Shown: positions 17,347 to 28,121 of the stretch, piece after piece
Position numbering within the stretch: the stretch's first letter is position 1
Layout of the letters: every line of letters begins with the position of its first letter
Source of the DNA: Candidatus Trichofilum aggregatum
GTDB lineage: Bacteria > Chloroflexota > Anaerolineae > Promineifilales > Promineifilaceae
Assembly: GCA_016716885.1 (NCBI GenBank)
Contig: JADJUV010000052.1
Location: 1-53,339 of the forward strand
DNA length: 53,339 bases
Reading direction: 5' to 3'
The notes under the pieces: model-generated
Told to the model about the DNA's origin: nothing
Databases searched by the model: none
What the model saw: the letters and a program-made list of their open reading frames with translations, nothing else
Made by a program: the position numbers and the translations under genes

Positions 17347-19496
17347 TCAGCGTTTTGGCTGGTGAGGCATAAACGGTTGGGTCGAAACATCATCAGGGTC
17401 TGCACCGGATGGTTTTGGCCCAGGTGGGGGCGCTGAGGGTGATTGGCGGGGCGGGGGCGATCCGCCAGCATTAGGCTGTTGCTGGAAATACTCAGTCGCC
17501 ATATTGTCATCTTGAGGCGGGGGAGCGGCTCTTCCACCTCTGGGTGCCTCAAAAACCTGAGTACGATCATCCATAGCGGGTTTGCTTTCGGCTACCTTGA
17601 AGCGCAACCGAACCCGGCCAATGTGAATCTCATCATTGCTGCGCAATACCTGGGGTGTAAAGCCTACGCGTTCAAAGTTTACATAAGTGCCACTGGCGCT
17701 CCCTTCATCAACTAATACGTAATTGCCTCGATCCAGGCGAATCCGGGCATGGAGCCGGGATACGCTTTTGTCCTGAAGAATGATTTTGGCGTGGGCGGGA
17801 TCACGGCCAATGGTGATGTCGTTGCCAGAGATAGCGATGGGTTGAGCATGTTCGTTGGCATATTCCAGGGCTTCAAGGGTAGCGGCTGGGGTCTGCGCGG
17901 CCGCGAAGGCAGGCATGAGTATTTGCGTGGCATCGGCACTCATAGCATCATTAGGGATGGCTATGTTTGTCATGCTGGCCGGAGCCGGTACAGGGGGTGG
18001 GCCGGCACTACGTCGGCGCATGAAAATGAAGGCCAGGATAACGAGGAAGAGGGCAAAACCAATAGCCAGGACGCCGACGACAATACCGATAATCCCAGCG
18101 TTTTCTGATAAAACGGATGTCGCGTCTTCTTCAGATGTGGCCTCATCTGCGGCCGCGTTATCTGTATTGACAACCGTTTCCTCAGTCGCATCCGTTGTGG
18201 TTTCAGCGGCGGTTTTTCGATTTCGACGCGGAAGGCGAGCGGTGCGCTCTGGCTGATCAGGCTGAGTTCATCTTGAACTTGAATGATCAACTCATATTCG
18301 CCTGCATCGAGTTGGCTGATGTCCCAGGTAAATTCCAGGAGATTGTTGCCATCCACGGTGGGGGATTCAATGACGGCTTGTTCGGTACCATTGATGAGCA
18401 GGGTCGCGGCCGCGAGCGAGCGAGCATGATCATCCGGCCAACTAACCTGCGCCACAATCAACTGGCTCACGGGTTCCATATCGGCCAGCGGTGTATCGGC
18501 AGAAGATGCCACCCGAATAATCGGCTGACTATTGTCTAACAAAATTTGCACCGTGGGCGCTTCAACGGTCAGATTGACGAAACTTTCAGCTACCTGGCCC
18601 GCAACATTTACCACAATCGTGTGTTCGCCACCGCTTGACAAACCAGAGCGGTAAATCACCTGTGTCTGTTGCCCAAAAGCGGCCAATGATTGATAAAGAG
18701 GTGCAGAATCGGCCGGTAAGGGCATGTGGAGATATGCCCCACCTGTTGGCTGGGTCAGGGCGCTCACATTATTAATTTCATTGGTATCGGCCCGGCTCCC
18801 CAGAATAAACGCATAAAAGACAATGTTGTTTTGTTGGGCTTGCGTTACCAGGGCTTCAAAATCAAGCTGATCATCTAACAAACCGCCATCCGTATATAGA
18901 ACAATAGCCCGATAATGGGACCCGTCACTGGCGGCCAGTTTCTCTATGGCGGCGGTTAGCATGGCACTCAGGGGTGTGGCTTTAGGGGAATTAGGCACAT
19001 AGAAGTTGATCTTGTTGATCACCTCATTGGCAAAAATAGCCCCTGATGCTTCGGTCAGAAATTCGGGACTGTCCGATGCGGCATTGGGAACAACGAGATG
19101 AACGCGATCAAGTTGGGAACTGCTCATATTTTGTTGAGCAAAAGCCACCACACTATCACGCACTTGTTCCCGACGACTTTGGGAGGCCCCGGTGTCACGT
19201 TGATTAATGGTGCTGTTGGCGTCTATGACGAAGGCGACTTCAATGCCTACGGCAACGGGACTTGTTTGTATATCGGTGACGATGGTGCCATCTTCACTGA
19301 GTTGTAAGCTGGAAAGATCGGCGAGGGGGGTGCCATCTCCCGCGGCCGCGAGCACATTCACCTTCATTTCTGGGAACGTTGATGTGTCTACCTGAGTAAT
19401 ACGAACCTTAGCTTCTGCCTGGGCCTGTATTAATCCGCTTCCCCCAGCAATGAGAAAAAACAATGCCAGATAGAGCCAATGCGGCCGCAATTTCAT
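17347..19496 (-). CDS. vWA-TM-FHA membrane protein; one frameshift
   Basis: A 716-residue protein after repair. Start ATG 19496 (MKLRPHWLYL) is chosen because AAAGGA lies 9 bp upstream; it begins a signal peptide. The extracytoplasmic part holds a von Willebrand A-type domain (VAFVIDANSTINQRD as a degenerate metal site, YRAIVLYTDGG) and a beta-sandwich segment. A membrane helix (IGIVVGVLAIGFALFLVILAFIF) follows, then a cytoplasmic FHA domain (ITIGRDPAHAKIILQDKSVSRLHARI, GSASGTYVN) and a Pro-rich tail. The frame breaks at 18213-18217, where T5 should probably be T6, giving VEIEKTAAETT. The layout matches the 25880 gene. It precedes PP2C in the same operon, so the FHA likely reads phospho-threonine marks that PP2C removes. 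Confidence 0.87.
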
Positions 19497-19715
19497 TCGT
19501 CTCATTCCTTTCCTCATGCCCATATGAAAAACCCCTGACAGTATAAGAAAATACAGCTAAAGCTGATAACTCATGTGAGTCACGTCTATTTTGCCTTAAA
19601 CCCTAAGAAAATCCTAACTCAACTTTGACAAAAGGTGAGTTAGCCAGTGTGATAACCCATAAACCAACTAATCAGCGGTTAAAACAAATGCTTTGGGCAG
19701 TACTGCCAACCCACC

Positions 19716-20552
19716 TCATGGTAAAATGACCAAAGCCCCATCATCCCAATAGGTATCCTGGTTGAGACGAGGCTTATCAGGAGATGCCCAGGTAAAAACG
19801 ACGATTTGGCTGGATTCGGCCACCGCTTCCACACATTGAATCTGATATTGGTCAATTGGATTAAAATAATCAGACCATTTCACCGTACCCGCATTTGGAT
19901 CCGTATTTCCCGTTGTATCAATACCGACGCGCATCAGCATGTCAGCCGGGTCTTGCGAAATGCCCTGACTACAATCTGCGCCTTGAATACACGACCAACC
20001 CATGCCCCAGGCACTAAACTGAACCCGCGCTCCTGGCGTAATGGCCGCATTGTCCACAAATTGCCGCATCCCAGCCAGGTATTGCCCAAATGTTTTGAAA
20101 TATTGTTGCGCCGAACTGCCACTATGCACCCGATTAGTTAAATCGGTGGGCTTAAATTCGGGCCGCAAATTGGATTCAGACCCTTGGAGCCACCAGGCGG
20201 TCCAACCTTGAGCCACCAATATTTCCTGCCCCGCTTGGAAGTTAAAAGGTTGTTCAAACGAGGGGTTTACCAGCAAGTTATCCCCCCCCGCAGGACAGGA
20301 AGCTTCGGCCACAACCACGGAGCCAGCTTCTGGGGTATCTGTGGGGGTGGGCCGACGTGTCGGCACGACAATGGGAGCGGGTGTGTTGGTAGACGTGATG
20401 ACGATGAGGGCTTGTGACAGAGTGGGTGTGGCCGGAACCGGGGTAGGTTCCAAGGTTGGCAAGGGGGTGGGTGTGGTACCAAAAAAAGTGGTACAGGACA
20501 ACGTGCCTAACCACAAAATGAGCAAAAAAAGATGAAGGCGGCGATTGTTCAT
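19716..20552 (-). CDS. Lipoprotein with Thr/Pro linker and C-terminal beta domain
   Basis: A 278-residue predicted lipoprotein: hydrophobic signal ending in the lipobox LGTLSC (Cys20), then about 60 residues rich in Thr and Pro, then a globular region starting DNLLVNPSFEQPFNF. The NPSFE opening is typical of carbohydrate-binding beta-sandwich domains. Many Trp residues (QGWTAWWLQG, SAWGMGWSC) and four cysteines would suit an extracellular ligand-binding or cell-wall role. It lies 43 bp after the FHA-glycosidase gene in the same direction, so it may serve the same surface function. No enzyme motif was recognised. Confidence 0.8.
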   Translation of the reverse strand: MNNRRLHLFLLILWLGTLSCTTFFGTTPTPLPTLEPTPVPATPTLSQALIVITSTNTPAPIVVPTRRPTPTDTPEAGSVVVAEASCPAGGDNLLVNPSFEQPFNFQAGQEILVAQGWTAWWLQGSESNLRPEFKPTDLTNRVHSGSSAQQYFKTFGQYLAGMRQFVDNAAITPGARVQFSAWGMGWSCIQGADCSQGISQDPADMLMRVGIDTTGNTDPNAGTVKWSDYFNPIDQYQIQCVEAVAESSQIVVFTWASPDKPRLNQDTYWDDGALVILP

Positions 20553-20595
20553 AAACGTTGTTGCATGGAAAAATGGGTTGCACTGTATCTAAGCA

Positions 20596-23105
20596 CTATG
20601 CCTCACACGAGCGTATGTTCGCTGATTGTAGACGCGCGCAGGCTGGGCATCTGTCATCGGGTCGGAGTATGGCGTATCCGGCTTGTGGGTCCTGGCCCGA
20701 ATAATTCTGGAAATCTATGTTCCAGACGATAAACATTTTGATTTTGCCAGAGCATTTGGCCCGGTGCAGTGAATCTTCCAGCCAGATGGTCATCTCAAAT
20801 TCCGATGTGCCTTCAGCCCAGAGAAAATTGGTAGACCCAATTTGCCGTAAGGTCTGCTCAAATCCTTCTTGACTGAGAAAACCAATTTCGGTAATGCATA
20901 CTGGCGTGATTTTAGTCTCGCCGGGTGGGTTAAAGGTGTCCCAATAAAGTTCGATCATGGGCCAGAAATACCAGGAGTAATGTCCCCAGCCGGATGACCC
21001 GTACGATCATCGGGTGGTGTTGCGCCTGCATTAAAGTGCATGCCGACACAGTCTATGTATTGTTTGGCCCCTGCGGCGTACATTTCGCGCAAATAACGAT
21101 CATCGTTACAGCCATTGGGAGCACATCCGCCTGAACCGGTGAAGCCGCCTGTAGGGGCCAGGGCGGCGCTGATGACGAGTGCTCCGGGGTTTTGGGTTTT
21201 AATGGCGGTAGAGGCGACGGCTAGAAGTTGGGTGTACGCGGCCGCGCTCACCTGCCCTGTAGGCCACTCCACATCAATATTAGGCTCATTCCACACTTCA
21301 ATAGCATCCGCGACGGTGGCCAAACCGGCCACAAACGTAGCGTAGGCCTGGTTATAGCCAGCTCCAGCATCTCTTAACTGCTCTCTATTGCCGACAACGG
21401 CGGCCACAACTTTGTAACCCTCGTCTTTGATTTGCTGTAAATCTTGGGCCGCCGACCGGGGATCATCGCCAATGTTGTAGCGTATCTGTTTCTTGATCCA
21501 GGTCATGCCCGCTTCTCTGGCGATGGGAAGTTTCGCTGTATCGTTGATATGGCCGCCATAAGCAAAATTAGAGATAGGCGTTGGTCTAGGGGTGGGGGTG
21601 GCTTCAAAGGTACAGGGATCGGTATCCGCCAGGTCATTGATACCGTCGCCATCTGTATCTGCTTTGATGGGACTGGTGCAACCTTGATTGACCTCTTGTC
21701 CATCGGCCAGCCCATCGCCGTCCGTATCAAAGTTGAGGGGTTGTGTGCCGGTACGGAGAACTTCATCCCCATCGCTCAGGCCGTCACCATCTGTATCGTT
21801 ATTTTCAGGGTCTGTTCCCAACTCGAGTTCACGAGCATTCGTTAAGCCGTCACCATCTGTATCTTGTTGGAGCCAGTCGGCGGTTGTCGTGGCCGCGATG
21901 TCTACGGTAGGGGCTGGTGTATTGGTGAAGGTGGGAGTGATGGTAGGCGTTTCGGTTGCCAATAATGGATCTTGAACAATGGGACTATTAAAGATCATGA
22001 TGGCAAATAAGGGTAACAAAACACAACAGAGCATACCTAAGAGGATGGGAAGCCACAAAGGGATGATGTTGAGTTGGTTGTAAACAAGGGGAGAATCGGG
22101 CAGGAAAGATTGTTGGCTGGTCGTTATGGTAACGTTGAGGGTATGTCGTTTGCTTTGCCCAATCCAGATGCGTTTGTAGGGGCGCACATGGATAAAGTTT
22201 TCGCGGGTTTGTTGGGGAGCAACCTGAGCGGTGCGTGGTTCCACCTGGATTTCCAGTGAGTTGCTGGGTTCGACCACATCCAGGCGGTAATCGGTGCGGG
22301 CGTTGCCCTGGTTTTCGATGTTTAGGTTGAAGGTTCCCCCGGAACGGCTTTGTAGAGGGTTGGGTTGAACGGAGATGATCAACTGGTCGAAGGGGGTGAC
22401 TTCGAGTTCGGCCCGTTCTTCGGCCACCATGTCTTGTTTTTCGTTGAAGACGGCGATGCTGATGGGGTGAATACCAGCCGCCGTACGGGTGCTGATGGGC
22501 GGATGGAAATCTATGGTGATGGTTTTGCTATCCCGGGGGAACAGTTCGATGTTGCCGCGTGGGAGTGTTACCCAGGTGTTAGGCACGCCGGTAACGGACA
22601 GTTTGTAATGGTCAACGATGCGTCCCTGGTTGGTAATGGTGAGGCTAAGGTTAACGCGGCCGCCTGGGGAAACGGTTACCCGGTGATCTTGCAAACTAAT
22701 AGCCGCATCAGAGGCGGCCTGCGGTTTCTTGGGGGTGGCGCCACCGCGAGGGGGTGAGGCGGCCATTACGCCGGATTCTACACTGTTCGCCGAATCTATT
22801 TGCGGCCGCAGCGAGGCATTTTTTAGTTGGGCTGGCCCCACATGAATAACCGCCTCAACTGGCACGGGTTCTTTCACATTAGCCAGCAACTGCTTCGTAT
22901 TGAGCCAGGTTCCATTATTGCCACCCAGGTCTGTCACATAAATCTGACCATTGTTTATCTCAACCATACAGTGCTGGCGCGAGATCCGGTTGTCAACAAT
23001 ACGAATATCGGCTTCGGCTGAGCGCCCAATAATATATTGGTTTTTGGTAAGCTCAACTGCTTCAGTATGGCCATCAGGGTAACGAATTTCCAGCGTGGGG
23101 CGCAT
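20596..23105 (-). CDS. FHA - beta-sandwich - TM - calcium repeats - glycoside hydrolase fusion; one frameshift
   Basis: An 836-residue protein after repair; ATG 23105 is preferred over 23111 because AAAGGA is then well spaced. Order: FHA domain (about 25-90, GRSAEADIRIVDNRISRQH, NNGTWLN), two CARDB-like beta domains (140-330), a membrane helix (about 348-373), Asp-rich thrombospondin-3-type calcium repeats (DTDGDGLTN, DTDGDGLSDGDE, DTDGDGLADG, DTDGDGINDL), then a TIM-barrel glycosidase-like domain with acid/base VWNEPN (Glu about 607) and probable nucleophile ITEIGF, as in clan GH-A. The frame breaks at about 20972-20990, where one extra G or C restores GHYSWYFWPM. FHA is inside, the hydrolase outside. 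The substrate is unknown, perhaps a surface glycan. Confidence 0.85.
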
Positions 23106-23196
23106 GCGCATCTTTCCTTTTCGATAATGTGTTCAAGAAAGGTCGTGACCAGTAATTGATCGGCTCAAAAAAGCCAGTTTCTATCTGTCTGTTGGC

Positions 23197-25624
23197 TCAG
23201 GGTTCGTTGCTTAGAATGGTGAAACGGAACTGTTTGATGGGTTGTTCTATATTGTTCATCGAATCTGTAGCAATTGCAAGAAGCAAAAAGTCGTCTGGTC
23301 CTAGCTGAATACCCTGCCCCGCTCCCTCTGTGCCACAGGAGTGGGATGATTCAGAAGTGAGGCGAATGGGGGTGGCAGGAGCGTAAAGCTGCCAATTGCG
23401 GCCGCAATCCAAACTATATTGAATCTCGGCAATGGTGGAGCGCAGGGTTCCCCGTTCCCGCCCTTGCAAAGTAATGGTTATGGGGCCGGTATACGTGTTC
23501 TCGCCTATTTTGTTTCCTGTGACCAGAACCCCCGTCGTCGGGGGGGTGCAATCGCGATTGTTGCGCCCGGCCAACACATATTGCCCTGAGCCACTGATCC
23601 GCGCTTCAAACAGATAATCACCGGCATCATTTTGACTAAAAGTGGTAGCCAGAGAGGTTCCCACCTGAGCTTCACTGCCATAAGGAATAAATTGGAAACG
23701 CACATCTTTGGGGTCGCCACAAACTATCGCATCCCGTGATACGGTAACCTGCCGGGTGATGGGCCGACCTTCGACGATAGGTTCACCCTGGGCATTGCGG
23801 GCAATGTAGGTGAAACCGGGATGCACCACTGTCCAATCTACCACGGGGTAAAGGTCTACCTTAACTTCTGTTTGGGGTAGACAGGCATCGCCTTCTTCTT
23901 CGACGGCGACTAGGGGATGGAGCCAGAGGTATTGGCTGATGATACCATCTCGTTCGCGGCCGCTACGATCCACCCACGGCTCCGACCAGGGATCAAGGGG
24001 GTATTCTTCGCTGGGGAAGTAGCCGTAGGGGTCTATTTTTTCGTAGATGGTAAAGTTGCCATCCCCGTTCAGGTCCTGACGCACTTCAAAGTGCAAATGG
24101 ATACCGGTGCTCCGGCCCGTCGTATCCATAGTGCCAATACGTGTTCCGGCTTTCACTTCGGTGCCTTCAGGGAGAGCTACCATAGCCTGGAAAAACGCAT
24201 CATTCGATAGATGGAAGTAAAGCGTGGCATAGTCACCGTCGGCTCCCCGGTCGTGGCTTAACCAGACCATATGGTTGCCGTCATCATCAATGGTAGCAAT
24301 GTGAAGGAAGCCGTCCGCGGCCGCGAACACGGGTGTTTGCGGTTGACGCGGATCCCCCACCGCCGCCGGGGAAAAATCTATGCCCGCATGTCCACTGTAA
24401 TAATCATACCGGGCGTCACTCCCGGAGCTGGTTTCATCCTGTGAGAAGGCGTCCTGACTCAGCGAACCATCAAAAATGAGCATGGTGTTGGCAATGTCGT
24501 CTGTTTCCTGGCCGCCAAAGGCCGGGGGGTACATGGGGTATTGATGATCGAAGAAGCTGTTGATGCGGCCGCCATTGCGACTACGCTGAGAAATAAGGCG
24601 AAACTGCTCGGCCGTGCCCCCAAAAACTGGCTCAATGCCGCTGTAAGGAAAGGGTAACTCCAGCCAACCGGAGCCTTCTTCCGCGGCCGCGGCCACAGCA
24701 CACTCATCATTGGTCTGACCTGGGTCAATGGTTTGTGGGGTAGACACATCAATCATCAAGGTGCTGAAGATAACCGGCGAAGGTGTGGGCGAGATGACGG
24801 GAGCCAGGGTAGGCGTGGAGGGGCCATTGTCATTGCCATTAGCGATAAACGGGTCATCGGTCTGATTGCGTAAAGCCATAAAAACAATCAGGGTGACACA
24901 CACGGTCAGAATGCTGCCCATACCGACGATGACTGCCAGCCAGCGCCCCATGCCGGAACCAGTGGGTGTGACCACAACTGGCGCCACAGCCCGCCCCAGG
25001 TTGTAAGAAAGCTGGGCATACCCCACTTCTAATGTTTGAGTGGTGGGCCAGGGGGTGGGTTGGTTGAGCGGCACCGGCACACCCCCAATTTTGACCGGAT
25101 TCGTCTGGCTCAGGTTGACCACGCGTAGCTGATTTTGGTGCAGGGTGAGGCGGCAATGTTCGGTTTCAATGTTGCCCACCAAAGGACGTATGTCGCAACG
25201 GACGCCGGAGCCTACGGTGGCGAAACCATGGTCCAGGGTGAAGCGGGATGGCTGGGCTTCGCGGCAGGTGATGTGGGCGACGATGTCGGTAGGGGTAGCG
25301 TCTTCTGGGGGCGCGGCCGCGACTTGGGGCTGTCACGGTAAAACGCAGGGTAAGCGGGCCAATCTGGAGAGCCTCGTTGTCGGGCCAACTGGTAGCGGTG
25401 TGGGGAGTGAGTTTGCGGCCGCGTAAATTCGTGCCGTTGGTACTCCCCAAATCAGTCACCATCACCCCTTCTGCCGTTACCTCAATCTGTAAATGGTGGC
25501 GCGATAGGTGATTGCTGGGCACAACCAGGCTGTTCTCCTGGGTTCGACCCAACCGGTGCGTTCCCTGTGTTAATGTTTGCCGGACTATTTCCTGTTCGGC
25601 ATCCTGAATGATCAGTTCAACCAT
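23197..25624 (-). CDS. Tandem FHA - TM - M23 peptidase fusion; one frameshift
   Basis: An 808-residue protein after repair. The first FHA domain (about 15-95) has HRLGRTQENSLVVPSNHLSRHH and GSTNGTNLRGR; a second, weaker FHA-like repeat (about 130-205) has NIETEHCRL and KIGGVPV. A membrane helix lies at about 228-251, followed by a Thr/Pro linker and an extracellular M23 (LytM) metallopeptidase with its zinc residues intact (GHAGID, His about 412; IHLHFE, His about 509 and 511). The C-terminus is beta-rich. M23 enzymes cut peptidoglycan cross-links. The frame breaks at 25305-25320, where G5 next to a GCGGCCGC site should probably be G4 (plus strand). It heads the minus-strand FHA gene run, diverging from the 25880 gene. 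Confidence 0.88.
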
Positions 25625-25640
25625 AGTGAGAAATTTAGCG

Positions 25641-25750
25641 TTTCAGCAATTCAGCAATTCAGCAATTCAGCAATTCAGCTAGTCAGCACTTCAGCGACTT
25701 GTCTGACCGGCTGACAAGCTGACAAGCTGACCGGCTGACAAGCTGACCCG
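25641..25750. repeat. TTCAGCAA / GCTGACAA degenerate array (inverted halves)
   Basis: About five TTCAGCAA units are followed by GTCAGC units and then by GCTGAC(A/C) units, so the halves are reverse complements in outline. It lies between the divergent FHA-M23 and vWA-FHA genes and resembles the array at 8688-8773. Confidence 0.65.
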
Positions 25751-25786
25751 CTATTTGCGTAGTTACTATTCATAACGGTTTCCTTT

Positions 25787-25794
25787 GGTACAAT
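25787..25794 (+). promoter_or_regulatory. GGTACAAT -10-like element
   Basis: GGTACAAT here matches exactly the -10 region before the redoxin gene (11192-11199) and before the transglutaminase-like gene (34746-34753). It lies 85 bp upstream of the vWA-FHA start. No convincing -35 is visible at standard spacing. Confidence 0.35.
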
Positions 25795-25879
25795 AGGCAC
25801 AAGTGGTGGGGTTTGGCGATGGCAAATCAACCCGTACCAAGAATCGTGACGATTATACATGAGTGATGGGGTATAAACG

Positions 25880-27850
25880 ATGAATACAAAGTCTCACCAG
25901 GCATTGACACCACACCAATCTAACCCGCCGACTAGATCGGTCCGACAAAACAGGATGGCCCTTATCTTGTTTTTGTTAGGCTGGTTGGGGGTTTGGTGGT
26001 TGACAGGTCAGTTCGCGGCCGCGCAAGCCACCGCCAGCCGCCTCATCATCAGTAGTTCCAACGCCGATAGCGCTCCCACGATTGAGATGAGCCTGTTGGC
26101 CATAGATGGCAGCGGTAACCCGCTTGATCTTTCTACCCAAACCATCACTGTTTTGCACAACGGCCAACCCATTCCCCCGGAAAACATCCAGATTGCCGGC
26201 ACTCGGGATGCCGCCACATTTGTGGTTTTGGTTATGGATATTCCCCCTGGTGTGCAAGGGGAAATACCGGGCATTCAGGCAGTTGTAGAGCAACTGGCTT
26301 CGGAACCGAACATGCGTGAGGGCATTGATTATGTGGCTGCCTTTCGCGTGGACGAAGCGGCCGCGTCACCCTTGCTGGAGCCAGCGAACTTCCACAACAG
26401 TGTCCGTAACCTCTTTGCCACCCCCCTCACCCCAACCGAAGGCCCCACCGCTCTTATTGACAGTCTGATGGGTCTCCTTAATAACCTGGATGCCCTCAAA
26501 CCTGACCCTGGTATGGCGGCTTCTATTGTCCTTCTTTCGGATGGCACAGATGTGGTCAGTACCCAGTTTACCCCGGCTGATGTGCCTGTTCGGGCGGCCC
26601 AACTTGGTATTCCCATCCATACGATCTGGCTGGATAACGAGAATTTGCAGACCCGCAAGGAAGAAGGGCGTACTTACATGACCCAACTGGCCCAGGGCAC
26701 AGGTGGTGTGGGTACGTCGGTGGGCAACCTGGAAGAAGTACAGACTATTTGGACGCAAGTGGCTGCTTTCCGCACCCATACAATTGTGCAATACACCGTG
26801 CCCGGCATTGTTGGCGGAACTTATCCGATTGTTGTTGGTTTGCAGGGTTCTCCCGGAGTGCAAGCCACTACGTCGGTGTCTATCCCCGCGGCCGCGCCCA
26901 GTGTCGTCATTAACCTGCCCCCCGAAAGCCGCGCCCTCACCCTCAAAGATTTAAGCCAGCCTGTGGAACTCTCCTTCTCCACCACCGTAAGTTGGCTAGA
27001 TGGTGCCGAACGCTCCATCACTCGCGCCCAACTCATCGTCAATGGCATTACGGTACAGGAGCTAGATGTAACCACCCTCGAACGATTTACCGTAGCCATC
27101 AATAATTTCACCTTTGGCCCTAACCAGGTGCAAATATCTGTCACCGATAGCGAAGGCAGTCGCGCCACTAGCCCGGCGTTAGCCCTAACCATTAATCAGG
27201 GAACTGAAGACGTTATTCCGGCTGAGGTTCAGCCGCCCGGTCTTTTGTCTGGGTTAGGCGAGCGGTTGAGCGGTGTTGGGACGTATATTGCTGGCTGTGT
27301 GTTAGTAATCATCTTGTTTTTTGTGTTTGCTGGGCTAATTATTCTCATGCGCAAGTTCCCCATTTTGCGCCTGTTACGGATTGATAGCACGTTGCGTCGT
27401 ATCCCCTGGCTCCGGCCTTATATTGCTAACTTGCAGGGAGCGCAATCTATGGGGCGGCAGGCCCAGCATTATGGCGGTAAATTGAGCCGCTATGCGCCTG
27501 AAGTCCGCGGCCGCACCGCCAAAGAAGATGCCGCCGTTCGTCCCAATCCTTTCCTGGAAATCGTTACCGCAGTAACCAAAATCAGTAGTAAACGGATAGA
27601 TTTGGACAAACCAGAACTAAAAATGGGCCGCTCACCCAAACAAGCGGATTTTGCTTTTGAGGATGATGTAACGGTATCCCGCCTGCATTGCACCATCGTT
27701 CAGGAAGGGGCGGATTATCGCGTTTTTGATGATCAGAGCACCAGCGGCACCTTTGTCAACGAACAACGGGTGCCTGAATATGGCCTACAACTGGTAGATG
27801 GGGATGAAATTCGCCTGGGGGCCGTCAAATTGCGCTTCCGCCAACCGTAA
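25880..27850 (+). CDS. vWA-TM-FHA membrane protein (second copy)
   Basis: A 656-residue intact paralogue of the 17347-19496 protein. It has an N-terminal membrane/signal segment (MALILFLLGWLGVWWLTG), an extracytoplasmic vWA-like domain (about 60-310; VLVMDIPPG replaces the usual DxSxS, so metal binding is doubtful; SIVLLSDGTDVV is typical), a beta-sandwich region, a membrane helix (TYIAGCVLVIILFFVFAGLIIL) and a cytoplasmic FHA domain at the C-terminus (MGRSPKQADFAFEDDVTVSRLHC, STSGTFVN). FHA domains bind phospho-threonine. It is divergently transcribed from the FHA-M23 gene and supports the interpretation that the minus-strand pieces 17347-19496 form one gene. Confidence 0.9.
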   Translation: MNTKSHQALTPHQSNPPTRSVRQNRMALILFLLGWLGVWWLTGQFAAAQATASRLIISSSNADSAPTIEMSLLAIDGSGNPLDLSTQTITVLHNGQPIPPENIQIAGTRDAATFVVLVMDIPPGVQGEIPGIQAVVEQLASEPNMREGIDYVAAFRVDEAAASPLLEPANFHNSVRNLFATPLTPTEGPTALIDSLMGLLNNLDALKPDPGMAASIVLLSDGTDVVSTQFTPADVPVRAAQLGIPIHTIWLDNENLQTRKEEGRTYMTQLAQGTGGVGTSVGNLEEVQTIWTQVAAFRTHTIVQYTVPGIVGGTYPIVVGLQGSPGVQATTSVSIPAAAPSVVINLPPESRALTLKDLSQPVELSFSTTVSWLDGAERSITRAQLIVNGITVQELDVTTLERFTVAINNFTFGPNQVQISVTDSEGSRATSPALALTINQGTEDVIPAEVQPPGLLSGLGERLSGVGTYIAGCVLVIILFFVFAGLIILMRKFPILRLLRIDSTLRRIPWLRPYIANLQGAQSMGRQAQHYGGKLSRYAPEVRGRTAKEDAAVRPNPFLEIVTAVTKISSKRIDLDKPELKMGRSPKQADFAFEDDVTVSRLHCTIVQEGADYRVFDDQSTSGTFVNEQRVPEYGLQLVDGDEIRLGAVKLRFRQP

Positions 27851-28121
27851 CCAGAGAGGGAACACAGAGATTCACAGAGATGGGAGAGAAACACGGGTTT
27901 AAGGAGAAAATAGGTACAGATCTTGCGAACGGTGGACCGATGTTTTAAAAATTCTCTGTATCTTTTGTCTCCGGAAACCCGTGGTTAAAATTTTCCCCCT
28001 CTTGGAGGGGGCCACGAGATGGGTCTTCCGTCAATACGTACCAAAGCTCTTCATAAAACGGTACGACTTTCTCTGTGCCCTTCCTGTTCCTCTTTTCTTT
28101 TTCTCACCCTAATAAATTCTT

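Noticed and set aside
15840..19496. Four separate genes (split phosphatase and split vWA/FHA)
   Set aside because: Domain order, motif continuity across the breaks and the intact paralogue at 25880-27850 show two genes, each with a one-base indel.
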